Of a stretch of 64,000 bases of DNA, positions 1 to 12,465 are shown piece by piece. The translations under genes and the position numbers were made by a program. Origin of the DNA: Romanomermis culicivorax (Eukaryota > Nematoda > Enoplea > Mermithida > Mermithidae); assembly GCA_963922205.1 (NCBI GenBank), contig CAWUHX010000112.1, forward strand, positions 990,598-1,054,597, in the 5' to 3' direction. The notes below the pieces were generated by a model. The model did not search any database. It was not told where the DNA came from and worked only from the letters and a program-made list of their open reading frames with translations. Every line of letters starts with the position of its first letter. Position 1 is the stretch's first letter.

Positions 1-764
1 ACTAAAAAGCGGTAATGGTTTTACATTTGAATTTGATGTACTGTATCACAGACTTCTCAAGTGAAACCATGCTGTAGATTAAAATTTCTGCCACAATTCA
101 ACTCTGAAAATAATGCAAAAATAATGCGAATTAAAGTGATCATTTGTATTTACACTGGATACTCAAATTTGGTACCCATGAAAAGTACCAAAATTTAAAG
201 CACGAATACATATGGCATTCCACCTTAGCTGAAGTAGTTAATTATAATAGCATGTTTTTTGGCTACTCCTCGCACATTATCATTTTCGTTTTCTCAAACC
301 TGATCTTCATAATTTTGATCTTCAATATCCTCATCAACAAAATCGTTATTCATTTTTGCAAAATTGTATACCACAACACATGTATAATGATTTAAATTTT
401 CTTCCAGTAAAGCTGTCAGTTGAATCGCGTTATTTTTGATTAGTTTGTATCTTATCCAAAATTCAGTATCAGAATATCTTTCAAGTGGATTTGTACGATC
501 AAAAAAAGTCGTGGTTCGAACAAAATCATCAATATCCTCTTCATCCATATCTTCAAGAATGTCCAAAACCACGTATTCCAGATTTCAGAAGAAAAGTGCA
601 CCAACTCACCGTTAATCCTGGAGGAGAGCAGGATTAAAATCTCGTGTTAATTTAACATGGTGTTAGCACTAACTCACGTTCCTGCATACTGCTTAACTTT
701 AACACCGCTTAAAGTGCCGTTTTTAACACTGGATTATCTTAAGCGGTGTTCGTGCATACGGCCC
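1..764 (-). mobile_element. PIF/Harbinger-type DNA transposon, 5' end, cut by window edge
   Basis: The right end at about 764 begins, read on the minus strand, with GGGCCGTATGCACGAACACC. This is followed by subterminal repeats of a CACCGCTTAA/TTAAGCGGTG theme (about 650-764). A GGGC...TGCACGAA terminus is typical of Harbinger transposons. Inside it, on the same strand, is the start of a Harbinger-like nuclease ORF. The other end is outside the window. No clean 3 bp TWA target duplication can be judged from one end. The assignment rests on the terminus plus the ORF. Confidence 0.6.
294..572 (-). pseudogene. HARBI1-like transposase, N-terminal exon (fragment)
   Basis: The first about 55 residues start with an acidic stretch and contain RTNPLERYSDTEFWIRYKL. 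This resembles the conserved N-terminal segment of Harbinger/HARBI1 nucleases (NPxExYxDxEFxxRYRxSK). After about residue 60 the reading becomes unlike the family, so an intron donor probably lies there and the catalytic DDE exons are missing or outside the window. It sits just inside the Harbinger-type terminus. Host domestication cannot be excluded, but a transposon fragment is simpler. Confidence 0.55.
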
Positions 765-872
765 ATACACACAAAAGATATCGAGATTAGGGCGAACTGT
801 CACTTTTTGCTCATCACTAATGTGTACAGTAATTAGGGGGAACTGACCAACCAGAAACACATGAGCGTGAAC

Positions 873-1801
873 GGTTTGTAGCCATATGCACCAACATCAA
901 TTGCACTTTCCCATTTGCACCCTAGCCAATTGCGCCGATTTTCAAGTGCACCATTTTTATATGTGCCCTATGCATTTGCGCCATGTGTATAATGCGCCAA
1001 CTGCAATTGCGCTTTTTGCAAATGCGCCTTGGTGTTTTCATTCATCATAGAAAAGGCAATGAGTAAACTGGTAATAAAAAGCATGACAAAGATGACTATT
1101 GTCTCCAGAAATTGTTTAGGAAGCATTTTTTGTACAGATTTTTTTTTGCAGTATGTTTATTTTTCTCAGACTTATGTGGTTAATCTATATCAGAGTTTAT
1201 CTACTGTAAATGATTCTATGATCTGATCATGATTCTATGATCAGATAATCCTGTGACCAGCAACTTCATAATTCGAATTTGTTCAGAAGCAGTAAAAGTA
1301 AACATTTGCTCCAGATCTTACCACTTGAGTTCGAAAGTCAAAATAAGCAAGACATAAATGTTTAGTTACATTATTTGCTATGCCAAAGGATCACCCAAAT
1401 TATGAGCTATGCCGGTCATAAAATCAATAGCACTAATTTCACCCTGATCATACTGTAGCTTGAGTGTAAAAAATTCTGAAGTTCCAAATGCGACATAATT
1501 TCTTTCTGATAATTTACAACTCTGTGGCTATGTGACTAGCTGTGTGGTCCTGTATGATTGTACAATAATTTACAATGCTGTTTTCGCCTAGTTTGTATTG
1601 TCTTCAATAATGATTACATTTCTCATTTGATACTATCTTTCCAGTGTCCAATTAGAATTATGGCGTGAATGAACAATGCGCATTTGCAAATGGCGCATTT
1701 AACACATGGCGCATTTGCTAATGGTGCGTATGACATGTGGCGCATTTGGATCAGCGCAATTGGCAAAAGCACATATGAAAAAAGCCCAATTGGCTACACC
1801 C
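873..1801. mobile_element. Foldback element FB1 (arms of ATTGCGCC-type motifs)
   Basis: The left arm (873 to about 1030) is an array of degenerate 10-14 bp units such as CAATTGCGCC and AAATGCGCC. The right arm (about 1665-1801) is the same array in reverse complement (GGCGCATTTG, GCGCAATTGG). The outer ends match as inverted repeats (TTGTAGCCA against TGGCTACA). The 630 bp between them is AT-rich with no credible coding region. No transposase is visible, so it is non-autonomous. Confidence 0.7.
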
Positions 1802-2482
1802 TGCATAAACTAGCATAAACCTCGAAATGGGATCGCAAGCAATATCACGCGTGGTGGAAAAATAAGTTTACTGTATCACGTTTTGCTCATCGCAAGGATA
1901 GAAAATTTTCTAAACTAGGGATATCGCACCAAGCAAAAAAGGCCAAATTTTTAATTTCTGTCCATTTTCATCCCCATTTTCTGTAATATTAATCTTTATT
2001 TGGGGATTTTAATCAAATTTATTGCTGGTCTGCATCTGCCCAACTGATTTTGTTTGAAAATTCTTTTAAAATTCGAGATTTTTGAAAATCTCAATTTTTT
2101 TTGCTCTTTTCATCATCCATGTTGTTTTAATTTCGCTAATTTCAGAAGAGCTTTTATTTCGTTGATATCTTTGACATCGGATGTCTCACTAGCCGCATGT
2201 ATTCACCGTGAGTTTCCCGTAATCCAAAAAAATTGTGGTTTTCTTGTCCCCTTTTTTTCTTCGTTGCTTTTGCTAGTAAGCAGAGTAGAATAGCTGTTTT
2301 GAATTTTGTGCTAATTAACATTTTTCACTTTAAAATGCTGAGAAATTACTATTTCTAGAAAACTAAAATTTGCTACAGTATGCCAAGGTGTTGCTGGTGA
2401 TATTGTGCCATCACTAGATTCTATAATCGCTACCTTCACTCCCACAAAGTGAGGATAGCTTCGTGCAATAAGTGACAGTGAG
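1802..2482. other. AT-rich spacer, no gene seen
   Basis: Between FB1 and LTR element 1. It contains homopolymer T runs and one short plus-strand ORF (2054-2293) with no recognisable domain. I see nothing functional in it. Confidence 0.6.
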
Positions 2483-3004
2483 TGTTGTAGTGAATTTCCA
2501 CGGATTTGTGGGAATTTTGAATAGTTTGTTGATTATTTAATGATGCACACAGGCCTGACATGGAGTGAGCTACGTGGACCATTGAAGGGCGTCTTACTGT
2601 AGTTCAGTTTCAGTACAAGTGTGTTGAGTGCTCTCTCATTGTTGTTATTAATATTTTTCATATACCAGTGTGTGTCCCCCTGCTTTTTGCTACATTTTTC
2701 CAGCATGCAGGACTCTTGCTTATTCTCACCCACCCACTAGTCTTGTACATAAGTGTATCATTTTTGATGGGTAAAAATATTGGCTGGAAGTTCTCCTCTG
2801 TGATTTAGCTCTTTGGGAATTCAAATTAGGAAACTGAAGGTTTTCTAATTTGAGCTAAATTATAGTGGGGTATAAGTACTTTAAGTAATTAGTTAATTAG
2901 GTAAGGGTGGGTGTTGGAAACACATGCATTAAGGATGATCCCTGGACCCAACTCCTGCCTCCTATCAGCATCTACAGCATGGCCCAAAATATATAAATAC
3001 AACA
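2483..3004 (+). repeat. 5' LTR of element 1
   Basis: Starts TGTTGTAG and ends TACAACA. It is collinear with 18429-18948 over its whole length; both share the TCTTACTGTAGTTCAGTTTC block and the TGGACCCAACTCCTGCC block near the end. About 522 bp. Confidence 0.88.
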
Positions 3005-3005
3005 C

Positions 3006-3020
3006 TGGTGAGCGACTTGG
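3006..3020 (+). other. Primer-binding site of element 1
   Basis: One base after the LTR comes TGGTGAGCGACTTGG. It begins with the TGG expected for pairing with a tRNA 3' CCA. The same position in element 2 reads TGGTGACCC. I cannot assign the primer tRNA without a tRNA set. Confidence 0.6.
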
Positions 3021-3131
3021 TTTGCACACCTCGTTTCCATGCCCTTGGACTGCATCGGACCTCCATTTTCAATTCTGGAAAATCGACCATGCCGCTCTTG
3101 CACTCAAGGATACCAATGAGGATTCTACAAT

Positions 3132-5303
3132 TTGTGTAAGAAAACGCCACATGTGAGACACACACCTCCGGATCAAATTAATCAAAATTTGCAATCAAGT
3201 TCCCCTAATGCCACCTCAAGCGCCATGCACTGTATTCTGAATTTTGACCAGCAAATTCCGCCGAACCTTTCGAATTCTGCACAAACGTCTGTGCCATCCT
3301 TGGTGAGTCTCCCATCCCTCAATCCACCCTTTTCTCTTTTCAGTAATGCTCCATTGAATGGAAAAACCACAAGGCAAGTGCCCCCAGCTCTGCAATTCAA
3401 CCACCACCGAATCCGGTTGCTTCCCTAGCCCTCAGACAAGTTTCAAATACCACCACCGCTAAGGATGCTAGTGCTCCGGCCCTATCTCAAGTACCGCTGC
3501 CAATAAATGCCATGCAACCAGAAACTGATCCAAACATCGACCACACCAATTCAATGGATCTTTTGTCAATCTAGATCCACTGCTGGTCCCAGCCACTACC
3601 CTGGCCTCTGCCTGCGACCACCGCAGCAGTTTAGCCATTGCCAACACAAACGGAGTCCGAAACTTTCGATCAGAAGTATGTTATGCCCTTGAGCAACTTA
3701 ATACAGCTGATACAAGGATCACCAACAATGTTCCCACTGTACAAACCATCGATCAAATCATTGGCACTGTCTCTGATCAATTTTAAGCCCAACAATTGGG
3801 CGTTCAATGTGAAATACAGGAACAAGTTCAATCTATGAACATGCCTTTTGCCGCCCTTGCCGAACAAGTGCAACAGCTCATTTCAACAACCATTGCCTCC
3901 GCTGTAGCACACAATAACCCAATAACACCTAGACCACTGCCGGCGACCTCATCGTTTCACCGCGAGGAGCCCCATGATATTTATATCACCAATGACACTT
4001 TCCGGGAAACTGAGCCGGCTTTAGCCTAGGGTCACCCTCCAGCATGTATCCAACCAAAGGCGCCATCCATGGATACTCTATATAAGAACAAATTTTCGCA
4101 TACCACCCCCAGTGTTCCATGCGCTGTGCCAATGGGATGCCCGCCGCGTGCAACCCCCCCTTTTGGCTTCTCAGACTATCCACCTGACAATTATTATGAT
4201 TACCTGCAGCCTCAGCTCGACACCCCGTGCATGTCCCACCGAGAAGAAGATAGCTGAATCAAAATGATAGTCAACAATATGCATCAGCTCATAATCGACA
4301 GTGCCACAACCAACAAACGCCTTCTAAGTTTCTTCATTCCTCTTGAAAACCAGTTAAGATATGACATGTCCAACCATGTGAAAATGAGCACCCTCCACTG
4401 CCTTACCTGTGATACACTGAGCAATATGATAGAAGATATGACGAGGATAGGACGCGAAGAATTTCCTTTTGTTCCAATTGGCACCTGATTGTAATCAAAT
4501 GACCCTCAAGCGCGGAGTTGCATCCATCACTCCCAAACCCAGAAAAGAACCCGCTGCATTCTTGAGTAAGGTAATAACATAGATGCAGTTGTTGTATCAA
4601 AATGAGGACCAGACTTCTCGGTACAAACAAGTAATTGATACCTTTTTAACTAAAATGCCTGTTTTCTATCAATTGACTATTGGTGAACAAGCAAAAACTT
4701 TTACAAATGTACAACAATTGGCCAATGCCATTGCCAAAGCCCGCAGCATCCTTAATGCCACAAAAGCAGAAATTGGTGCTGCAGAAGAACCTATCCTCCT
4801 GAACCAAGCCATGCCCGATGCCTTGCCACCACGATCGCCTCAACCTTCTTTTTGCTGCTTTGACCAGCCCCGCAGTCTGGACTGTTCCCAAGAATGCCAC
4901 CACAAATGCAAACCCTCCACCGACTGATGAATACAGGACTTGCCACCAATGCCAGCCAAGAATGTCTCTTTTCAACAACTGCAACTATGAACCAAAATTC
5001 TGCTAGAGCAACTAATCAAATGCTGGGACTGTGAATGCAAAGAACGCCAATCCCAATATCATACTGAAGAATATCAACACTGCGCTCGCGACCCACTAAC
5101 ATGGCAAAATTCCAAACCACATGATCATTATCGTAACCGCTTTGACCATTCTGCTAGCTGCGACAGCTGGTGCCGCGCCCAGTACCAATCAACAGGTCTT
5201 TTTTGTGACGCACACAAACCCCCTACCCACAACACTGAAGATTGTGTATGGCTCAAACGTCAAAACGCTAGAAAAAATCCACGCCTTGATCAAGGCGGGA
5301 TAC
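3132..5303 (+). pseudogene. gag region of element 1 (broken)
   Basis: Several overlapping frame fragments line up in order with the gag of element 2: a Pro/Ser-rich start (3132-3428), a coiled Gln-rich part (3796-4029), the NMHQLIIDSATTNKRLL segment (4264-4488), [20 protein letters not shown] (4583-4927), and a zinc-binding motif CDAHKPPTHNTEDC at about 5208-5250. Stops and frameshifts separate the pieces, so it cannot encode a full Gag. The end is cut by foldback element FB2, after which the collinear sequence resumes at about 6880. Confidence 0.7.
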
Positions 5304-6851
5304 GGACAATTCGCCCCCAGTAATTCGTCCCCCACAATTCGTCCCTGGTAATTCGCCCCCACTGCAGATTGCCCCCCGGACAATTTGCCCCTAACACAAT
5401 TCGCCCCTGAGCAATTCGCCCCCGGACAATTCGCCCCCAACACAATTCACCCCTGAGCAAATCACCCCCCCCCCCACAATTCTCCCCCAGTAATTGGACC
5501 CCAATTCACTTTTCTAATTTAAAAAATTCAGATTTGAAAATAATTCCACTAGGTTGTTAGCAGTTATGTAATAGCATTTCTACACATCTATACACAATAC
5601 CTATAGATTTTTCCCAGCCGAAATAGCATGTTTATTTATGAATTCTGCATGCAGAATGCAAGTATTATGTACAAGAAAAAGATCTACGGTAGAGGTCCCC
5701 AAGATCAGATTTTTCAGGTAGGGGTAAAGTTGAAAATTTGCAAGGTAGTGTAGCTAAATGTCCACTAAACACGTCATTTGCAACTAGTGATCAATTTTTA
5801 GAACATTAGGCATGGGTGATACCCCATGCCTAATGTTCCTCCCTATGGGGTAGTCTGATCTACAGCAATGTTCCAAATAAATGTCCACGAATAATTTTTT
5901 TAAATTTTCTTTGAATGTAAGATTTTGTTACTGATGCAGTTAATACTAAGTCAGTATAAGCATTTTTTACTCGTACAGTCAGCAATACAGCATTTGAGCA
6001 GTAGTTCCTTAGAATTGAAGTGGCCGGTTGCTTTTCCACTTGAAACAAAATGTGTGGCCGAGTTCAAAATGAAAGCCTGCAGCTAAAGTTTATTGGACTG
6101 AAAATAATCAATTTCGACCAAAAATTTGTGAAAAATCTCAACACTGGCAATTTGCAAATTCATATTTTTTCAAGTTTGTAATGATGGTGTCCTAATCCCC
6201 AGAAACCATGCCAAATTTTAGTCTAATGGCGTGAATACCTAGAAGAATTTACGCAGAACTTTAATTTGTAACACGGATATCATAGGCAGAATTGCAAGTC
6301 ATTTATGTTCTTCGATCTGCATTTGTTTTTTATGTTTTTGTTCCTTTTTCACTTAATTATTTTCTTGTATTCCTTTTTTTTGTCCTTCATCTTTCTTGTT
6401 TAGTTTCTTCTATATTTTTTTGATTACTTTTTACTCATTCTCCTTTTCTGATTTTTTCCTTTATATTTTTCTTCTGTTTTTTATATTTTTATTCTTTTTT
6501 GCTTTTGGTACACCGAAAAGTTGTCAGGAAAAAGATAGTGAAGAACACGATAAAGTCACACGTAGAATAATTGTGATACTTTTTCATAATTTTAATTGCT
6601 CTCCATAGATCCCGATAAAAAGTTACAAGAAATAAAGCTGTAAAAAGAAAATCTGGAGATATATTACATGAGATATCATGGAGTTTCTTTTGAATCTAAA
6701 ACCAGGTAACTATAGTACCAGAGGCGAATTACTGTAGGCGAATTACTGGGGTGAATTGCGCAGGGGCGAATTGTGTTGGGGGCGAAATGTCCAGGGGCGA
6801 ACTGCAGTGGGGGCGAATTGTGGGGAACGAATTGCTGGGGGCAAATTGTCC
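5304..6851. mobile_element. Foldback element FB2 (arms of CAATTCGCCCC motifs)
   Basis: The left arm (5304 to about 5500) is an array of CAATTCGCCCC and TAATTCGTCCC units. The right arm (about 6715-6851) is its reverse complement (GGGGCGAATTG). The ends match: GGACAATTCGCCCCCAG against the reverse complement of the right end, GGACAATTTGCCCCCAG. The loop is AT-rich, with a T-rich tract at 6310-6510 and a 16 bp perfect hairpin at 5801-5838. It interrupts gag of element 1, so it inserted after element 1. No protein is encoded. Confidence 0.82.
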
Positions 6852-8331
6852 TAAAACCGATCCAGACGGCCCGCCATATGCCATGCAACCTCGAATGCTG
6901 TACTTCTGAACCAATTCTAAGGATGTCCATGGGAAACGGGAGTGGAGACCGCAACATGGAGCACCTCCCCAAAGAGGCACTTATTATTCATGCAGCACTC
7001 GCCGATATTATAATGAAAGTAATCACCCCTCTCGCCTTACTGATTTTTTTCAGAATACATATGCCATTTACCCGAATTACGATTGCATGTCACCATGGGA
7101 ACAACATAGCCATTATAACCCCCCACCGACCCCTATGTTACCACGCCTACAGATTCACTCTGTGCCAGCTCCCAACATCGGAAGTTCCACCTGCTTTACC
7201 AGCTTTGATGTCCACCTCTGCAACCCCCACAGGTGGCCTGGATATGTGCCCTGGCACCCAACTGACGTCTATGGCCAATATGGTCATACGTTCAAAAGAA
7301 ATCGCCTCCGCTGCTCCTATCATCAGCAGAGGTATAGTCCGATGGGCCATGACAACCCATGCAGCCATATCCAATCGTCAGTTTGCCAAATCGATAACCT
7401 AACGCCATCCATGAAAATGTTTTTTCCGAAGTATGCCTCCACATGAGCTTTTCAAATTCCCATCAAGATTGGCAGTGTCAACACATATGCTCTTATCAAC
7501 ACCAGTGCTCAACGTTCTGTGTTGTCCTCCAGCCTCGTCAATTGCTCTTTCAACAAACAATCACTTCAACTACCTATATGCGGAAAGATCAAAGTCGCTG
7601 ATGACGCCATCCTGACCACCCATGGCATAGTTGTTGTTACCATGGAATCCACCTTTGGAGAACATATGATCAAATGCATTATCCTCAGCAATGATAGTAA
7701 CGATCAATGTGTCATCGGTACCAATTTTTTGGCACTTCCCGACATTCACATAATCCTCAACTTCAAGGATAATTATATCAAAATACAGGAGGTAAAGCTA
7801 CCACTCAAAGTAATTGCTCAAAGTAATAGCCAAGTAATTGCCCTCAAAGTAATTGCCACACAAACAAAATTGTTTCTCAGCACTGCTCTTGACAACGTTT
7901 TGGAAGAAATACCCAAAGAGGAAAGAGTAAGTTTCTGTGACAATAAATCTGATACTTTCAGTCAAATAGAAGAAATTAAAGCCAAACAATCTGTTCGGCA
8001 GCCTCAGCCTAGTCTACACCAACCACCCTCAAGGGGGATGGAGGTCACAGAATTAGCCGAACTGATTTTCCTTGTTGCTCAAGTTTCCATCTCCATTTCG
8101 CCAAATTGCCAGCAATGGGTAACTGGTGCCATTTTTCCATCGACTTCCACTCCTATTCCTGACTTAATCGTTCAAGAGCTGCCCAACAACCAAGTTGCCA
8201 CAGAATTTCCAATTGAAACTGCAATTGTCAACATTACCAATGGTAGATGTCCGCATTGTTTGTCAACAACACTCCAAACAGCATCAAAATTCGTCCTAAC
8301 CAATTCCTTGCTGTGGCAAAACACAGGCTAG
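6852..8331 (+). pseudogene. gag end and retropepsin of element 1 (broken)
   Basis: After FB2 the sequence again matches element 2 ([30 protein letters not shown]). The protease lies at about 7440-7800. Its active-site block reads INTSAQRSVLSS where an aspartate is expected, so the catalytic Asp is Asn. The flap and C-terminal part include [19 protein letters not shown] and CVIGTNFLALPDI (usual form IxGxDFL). The frame 7519-8331 then runs through a linker toward RT. It is inactive as written. Confidence 0.75.
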
Positions 8332-9120
8332 AACCCCCAGCACATCCTGATGATTCTCAAGTTGCAACCGCCACATTGGACCGCGATCAGACCAATCATG
8401 AACCGGCGGTGCTCAATAAATTGCTCCCTTGCCACACTGACTTTGCATTGAACAAAAAGGCCCAGAAAACATACGTCACCACTGCCCAAAAGTCAAAAGC
8501 CCTCAGTATGTTTGGACAGAATAGAGACGTTTTCAGCCTCCCCGGCCACAAACCTATGTTTGCCAATGAAATTACCATCAGCATCAACACTGGCACAGCA
8601 AAGCGGGCATCCTGCCACTATTACCGTGCAGCCATGGAACAAAGACCCATCATACATTGCCATATCCAAGAGATGCTCGACAACAATTTCATCAAACCAT
8701 CTCGCTCACCCTGGGCTGCGCCCCTGTTTCTCATAAAAAAAAAGTCAGTACGTGGCATCCTGTTGTAGACTACCGGGGTATCAATGAAGTTACGCCTAGT
8801 GACAAATTCTCAATCCTGCCCATTGATGACAATCTGGATGTGATGGGACAAGCGAAATTCTTCACCACACTCGACCTAAAGGCTGGGTACTGGCAGGTAC
8901 CTCTATATAACAATTCCCATGACAAAATAACCTTCATCTGCCAAGAAGGTTTGTTCCGATTCAAAGTTTTGCCATTCGGCTTGAAGAATGCACCAGCTGA
9001 ATTTCAACGTCTGATGGAGAGAATTCTCCACCCGTACATTTGGAAAATATGCCTCGTTTATATGGGGGACATTATTGTATTCTCGAACTCATTTGAAGAA
9101 CACTTGGAACATTAGCGAAT
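8247..9120 (+). pseudogene. Reverse transcriptase of element 1 (inactive)
   Basis: Ty3/Gypsy RT blocks are visible in order: the [20 protein letters not shown] region, [53 protein letters not shown]. The catalytic box reads YMGDIIVFSNS where YxDD is expected, so one aspartate is lost. There is a frameshift near 8745 and a stop at 9116. RNase H follows in a different frame. Confidence 0.85.
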
Positions 9121-10010
9121 AAGTTTTGATGCCCTTTGTGCAGCCAACTTAACGCTTCCGCCCAATAAGTGTGAATTCCTGCAGCGGCAAGTCAAGTTTC
9201 TAGGACATCTTCTTAATGCGGAAGGAATTGCAGCCAATCCCAAAAAAGTCAAAGCAATCGCGGAGTATGAATTCCCCCAGAACAAGAAATGCAGAGTTTT
9301 TTAGGTCTAGTGCAATGGTGCAAACGTTTCATCCCCCAACTGGCAACCTTGTCAAGCCCGCTTTATGCACTTCTCTCCTACAATTCCAATTACAAATTCA
9401 CCAAGGATCATAAAAAAGCTTTTGACAGCATCAAGAAAGCCCTAACGTCATTGCCTTTCCTACACTACCCTGTGTACGAGGGCAGAGCTCAATTCATTAT
9501 TCAAACCAATGCAAGCACAACTGCCATCAGCATGGTATTATACCAAGAGAGTGGCCAAGATAAATGGGTAATTGCCTACAACAGCCGTGCTATGACAGAG
9601 CACAAATGCCTCGCCATTGTTTATGGATTCCGAATGTACGGCCACTACGTTTACAGCCAGAAGGTTATTGTGTGTGCTGACCATAAACCGCTCAAATGGC
9701 TAGAGGACGAAAAGCACCACAATTCTTAACTCCAACAGTTTGCCATCAACCTTCAAGATTATGATTATAAATTCAAATACCTCAAAGGCAAAGACAATGT
9801 CTGTGCTGATTTCTTGTCCAGAATAGATGACCGCAAGAAACGGCTGATTCCAAGCATGGAAGATTTAACCACAGAGATCATTCGTCCTAAAATTCGTCCT
9901 GCTGGTGCAGTATTGGACGCCAACATCAGGGCAATAGATATTCTATCAGTGGAGGTCCACCCCCCTCGGAAATTGATGCAGACGTCAACACCCACACCCC
10001 TGCAATAACC
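9121..10010 (+). pseudogene. RT connection and RNase H of element 1 (broken)
   Basis: The frame 9289-9729 carries QSFLGLVQWCKRFIPQLA (the RT tether), then RNase H blocks ALLSYNSNYKF, the IIQTNASTTAISMVLYQ strand (catalytic Asp position is Asn), [18 protein letters not shown] and VCADHKPLKWL. A premature stop ends it. Downstream the GKDNVCADFLSR segment is readable at about 9785. Family: Ty3/Gypsy RNase H. Confidence 0.8.
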
Positions 10011-10117
10011 AAGCAACCCTTCAATCAACCCACACTATCCGATCCCATATTGTTAGCCCCTGACTACATGCTGCCTCCAGTGGAAGCCATAGCTCTCGCC
10101 TCCCAAGAAGAAATCCA

Positions 10118-11375
10118 ATGAGTGCAAGTTGCCAATCCGGCCACCATGAAAATCCTAGAAACACTTCAGAACGACAACACCGCGAAACAACCCACTGTTT
10201 TCTTCACCCAAGATGGCATCCTGTACCGCCAAATAAGACATCAATGCCAGCTAGTTATCCCTGCCTCTATGGTCAACCAAATGCTTCACCAATTCCACGG
10301 CGCGAAGATTTTAAATCATCAAGGATCAAACCGCACATTGGCAGCCATCAAAGCTCATTTTTGGTGGCCCTGCATGGAAGAAGACGTGGACAATAGGATA
10401 AGAAGTTGCAAGATTTGTTAATTAATGTCACAGCATGCACTGCCGCCACCGCCTTCATTACCAATTCAGCCGGCCCCCTTTGAAATCATAGCCATGGACA
10501 TCATTAATATTTCCCTGGTAGGTGAGAAACGTCCCTATGTTCTTGTTTTTCAGGACTACTTCATCAAATGGGTTTCCCCACACCTTATCCCAGATCAAAA
10601 AGTGACAATGATCATTGAATGCTTTTGTAAACAACATTGTCCTCCCCCACAGTAGCCCGCTTGTCCTCCTCTCTGATCAAGGTGGATGCTTCACGTCAAA
10701 ACTTATGCAAGAAATCTGTGAGCTGCTAAAAATTTGAAAGGTCAAGACCAAGGCCTACCATCCTCAATGCAATGGCATGGTCAAACATTTCAACCTAACC
10801 CTCATCATGCAACTTAAGAAATATACCTCGACAATCGGAACAATTGGGAATGCTATTTGCCCTATGCCATTTTCGCCTACAATGCAACACCGCATACTGC
10901 AACACCCCATTCACCCTTCAGCCTGCTACGTGGATACAAAGCCCAGATCACTTTCAACTACGATTGCTTGCGTTGCCTCACTTTACCACTCAATTACGAT
11001 GCATACCAACATATACTAACGCAGATGCAACTCAAAATGCACGAATCAATCAAATCTAACCTGGAAAAAGCCGCCAACATTAGCAAGAATTATTTTGATA
11101 AAAAGGCCCACAAACGCCATATCAATGTTAATGATCTTGTCTTATTGACCAACATGCGGAAAGCTAAAAAAATCCAACCCGATCTTATTGGTCCATTCAT
11201 CATTACCCATACTGATGAAAACGTCATCACTATTGACACCCTGGAGGCACCCGGTAGACCTCAAACAGTTTCCATGCTCCATTGGAAACCATTCATTCCT
11301 TGCCCCACCAAGGACATCTTCAGTTCTGAAGCGGGTGGACTCCATTGGCTGTATCACACTTCACTGCTACAATAA
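10118..11375 (+). pseudogene. Integrase of element 1 (inactive)
   Basis: The HHCC zinc domain is visible ([16 protein letters not shown] ... CKIC at 10280-10421). Core: first Asp in AMDIINIS, second in [12 protein letters not shown], then YHPQCNGMVKHFN where the catalytic Glu is Lys. The C-terminal part (10857-11375) contains the GPY/F-like KIQPDLIGPFII. Frameshifts and stops separate the parts. Followed by about 85 bp collinear with element 2 up to 11461, where the inverted fragment begins. Confidence 0.85.
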
Positions 11376-11461
11376 GGTTGATTCAAAACCTATTTTGTGA
11401 TAGGTGCTCATCACGCCAAGTTGTACATAATCCTCGCCCTTTTGTTTACTTTAGATCATGG

Positions 11462-12049
11462 TGTTGTATTTTAGTTTGGTCAGGGCGGAGATGATGCGGC
11501 GTGCGCAGGATTGGGATTCCGAGGTTGCATCCTTAATGTACGTGCTTCCCACACCCACGTTTACCCGATAAACTAATTACTGGTACTTAAACCCCAACAC
11601 TAATTATCCCAACAATTAAAGAAAGAACAGCTTTCTTTAATTGTCTCCCTTGTTACGCAAGATTGAAAGGCGATGGATTTTCTACCTTTTAATGTTACGC
11701 AATAATGTACAAAACTTACGTGAACAACAACGGAGACGGGCGAGACGAAAAGAAAATAAGGAACACTAAATCAACTCCCACGCACAGGCGAGAGAAAAGA
11801 CAAAAAAGGCGTGGTGGGAGGCCGTGAGTATGGACTAGTGGTGGCCAACGGGGCGCACAACTAGTAATGAAAACACATAAAATTATAACACTAATAATAA
11901 TAATTGAGAGAGACCAGCGCACGCATACCGACGTGCGCTACAGTAAGATGGCTACTGGTGGTCCGCGTTGCTCTCTCCACTTGCCACCTGCGGGCCTCTA
12001 ACGCACTTTGACAAAACGATAAAAAATCGGTGGAAAACACACTACAACA
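11462..12049 (-). repeat. LTR of element 3 (3' LTR of an inverted copy)
   Basis: 588 bp. The plus strand reads TGTTGTATTT...ACTACAACA. It is collinear with the 555 bp LTRs of element 2 with many substitutions and small indels, so it is a related but older or different subfamily. The adjacent CCCCTCCCCCC is the complement of the polypurine tract. Confidence 0.85.
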
Positions 12050-12465
12050 CCCCTCCCCCCTTGCAGTAGATCGCCCTAAGCGATCGTCAAGAAATACCGA
12101 AAAACATGCAAGGGGAAGGGCTCCGCCACTACAGGCCGTCGCCGGGGTTGCCGAAGAATTCTTCGGCGTCACACAGCGAGGCCGGCGGAGTTGTTGGGGT
12201 AGTTTGAGCTGATTTTTGGGGCGGCGACAATAGTGAGTCCAGCGGCGAGGGTAAGGACAAAAACGGGGCAAGTGGGGGCCTGTAGCGAGCCACCGGCGGT
12301 CAACTTACTGTGTGGTTGCAGCGTCGGCTGCACATGCGCTGGAAACACTAGTACAAAAATATAAAGCATGAACGAGATTAGAAATTAAACAACCGGTTTG
12401 AAATGAGGCGAAGAAGAAACAAACAAAGACAAAGAAAACAAAATTACTGTACAAAAAGCTTCGTT

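Noticed and set aside
5304-5510. CRISPR-like repeat array
   Set aside because: Units are degenerate, spacerless and inverted at 6715-6851; eukaryotic foldback arm, not CRISPR.
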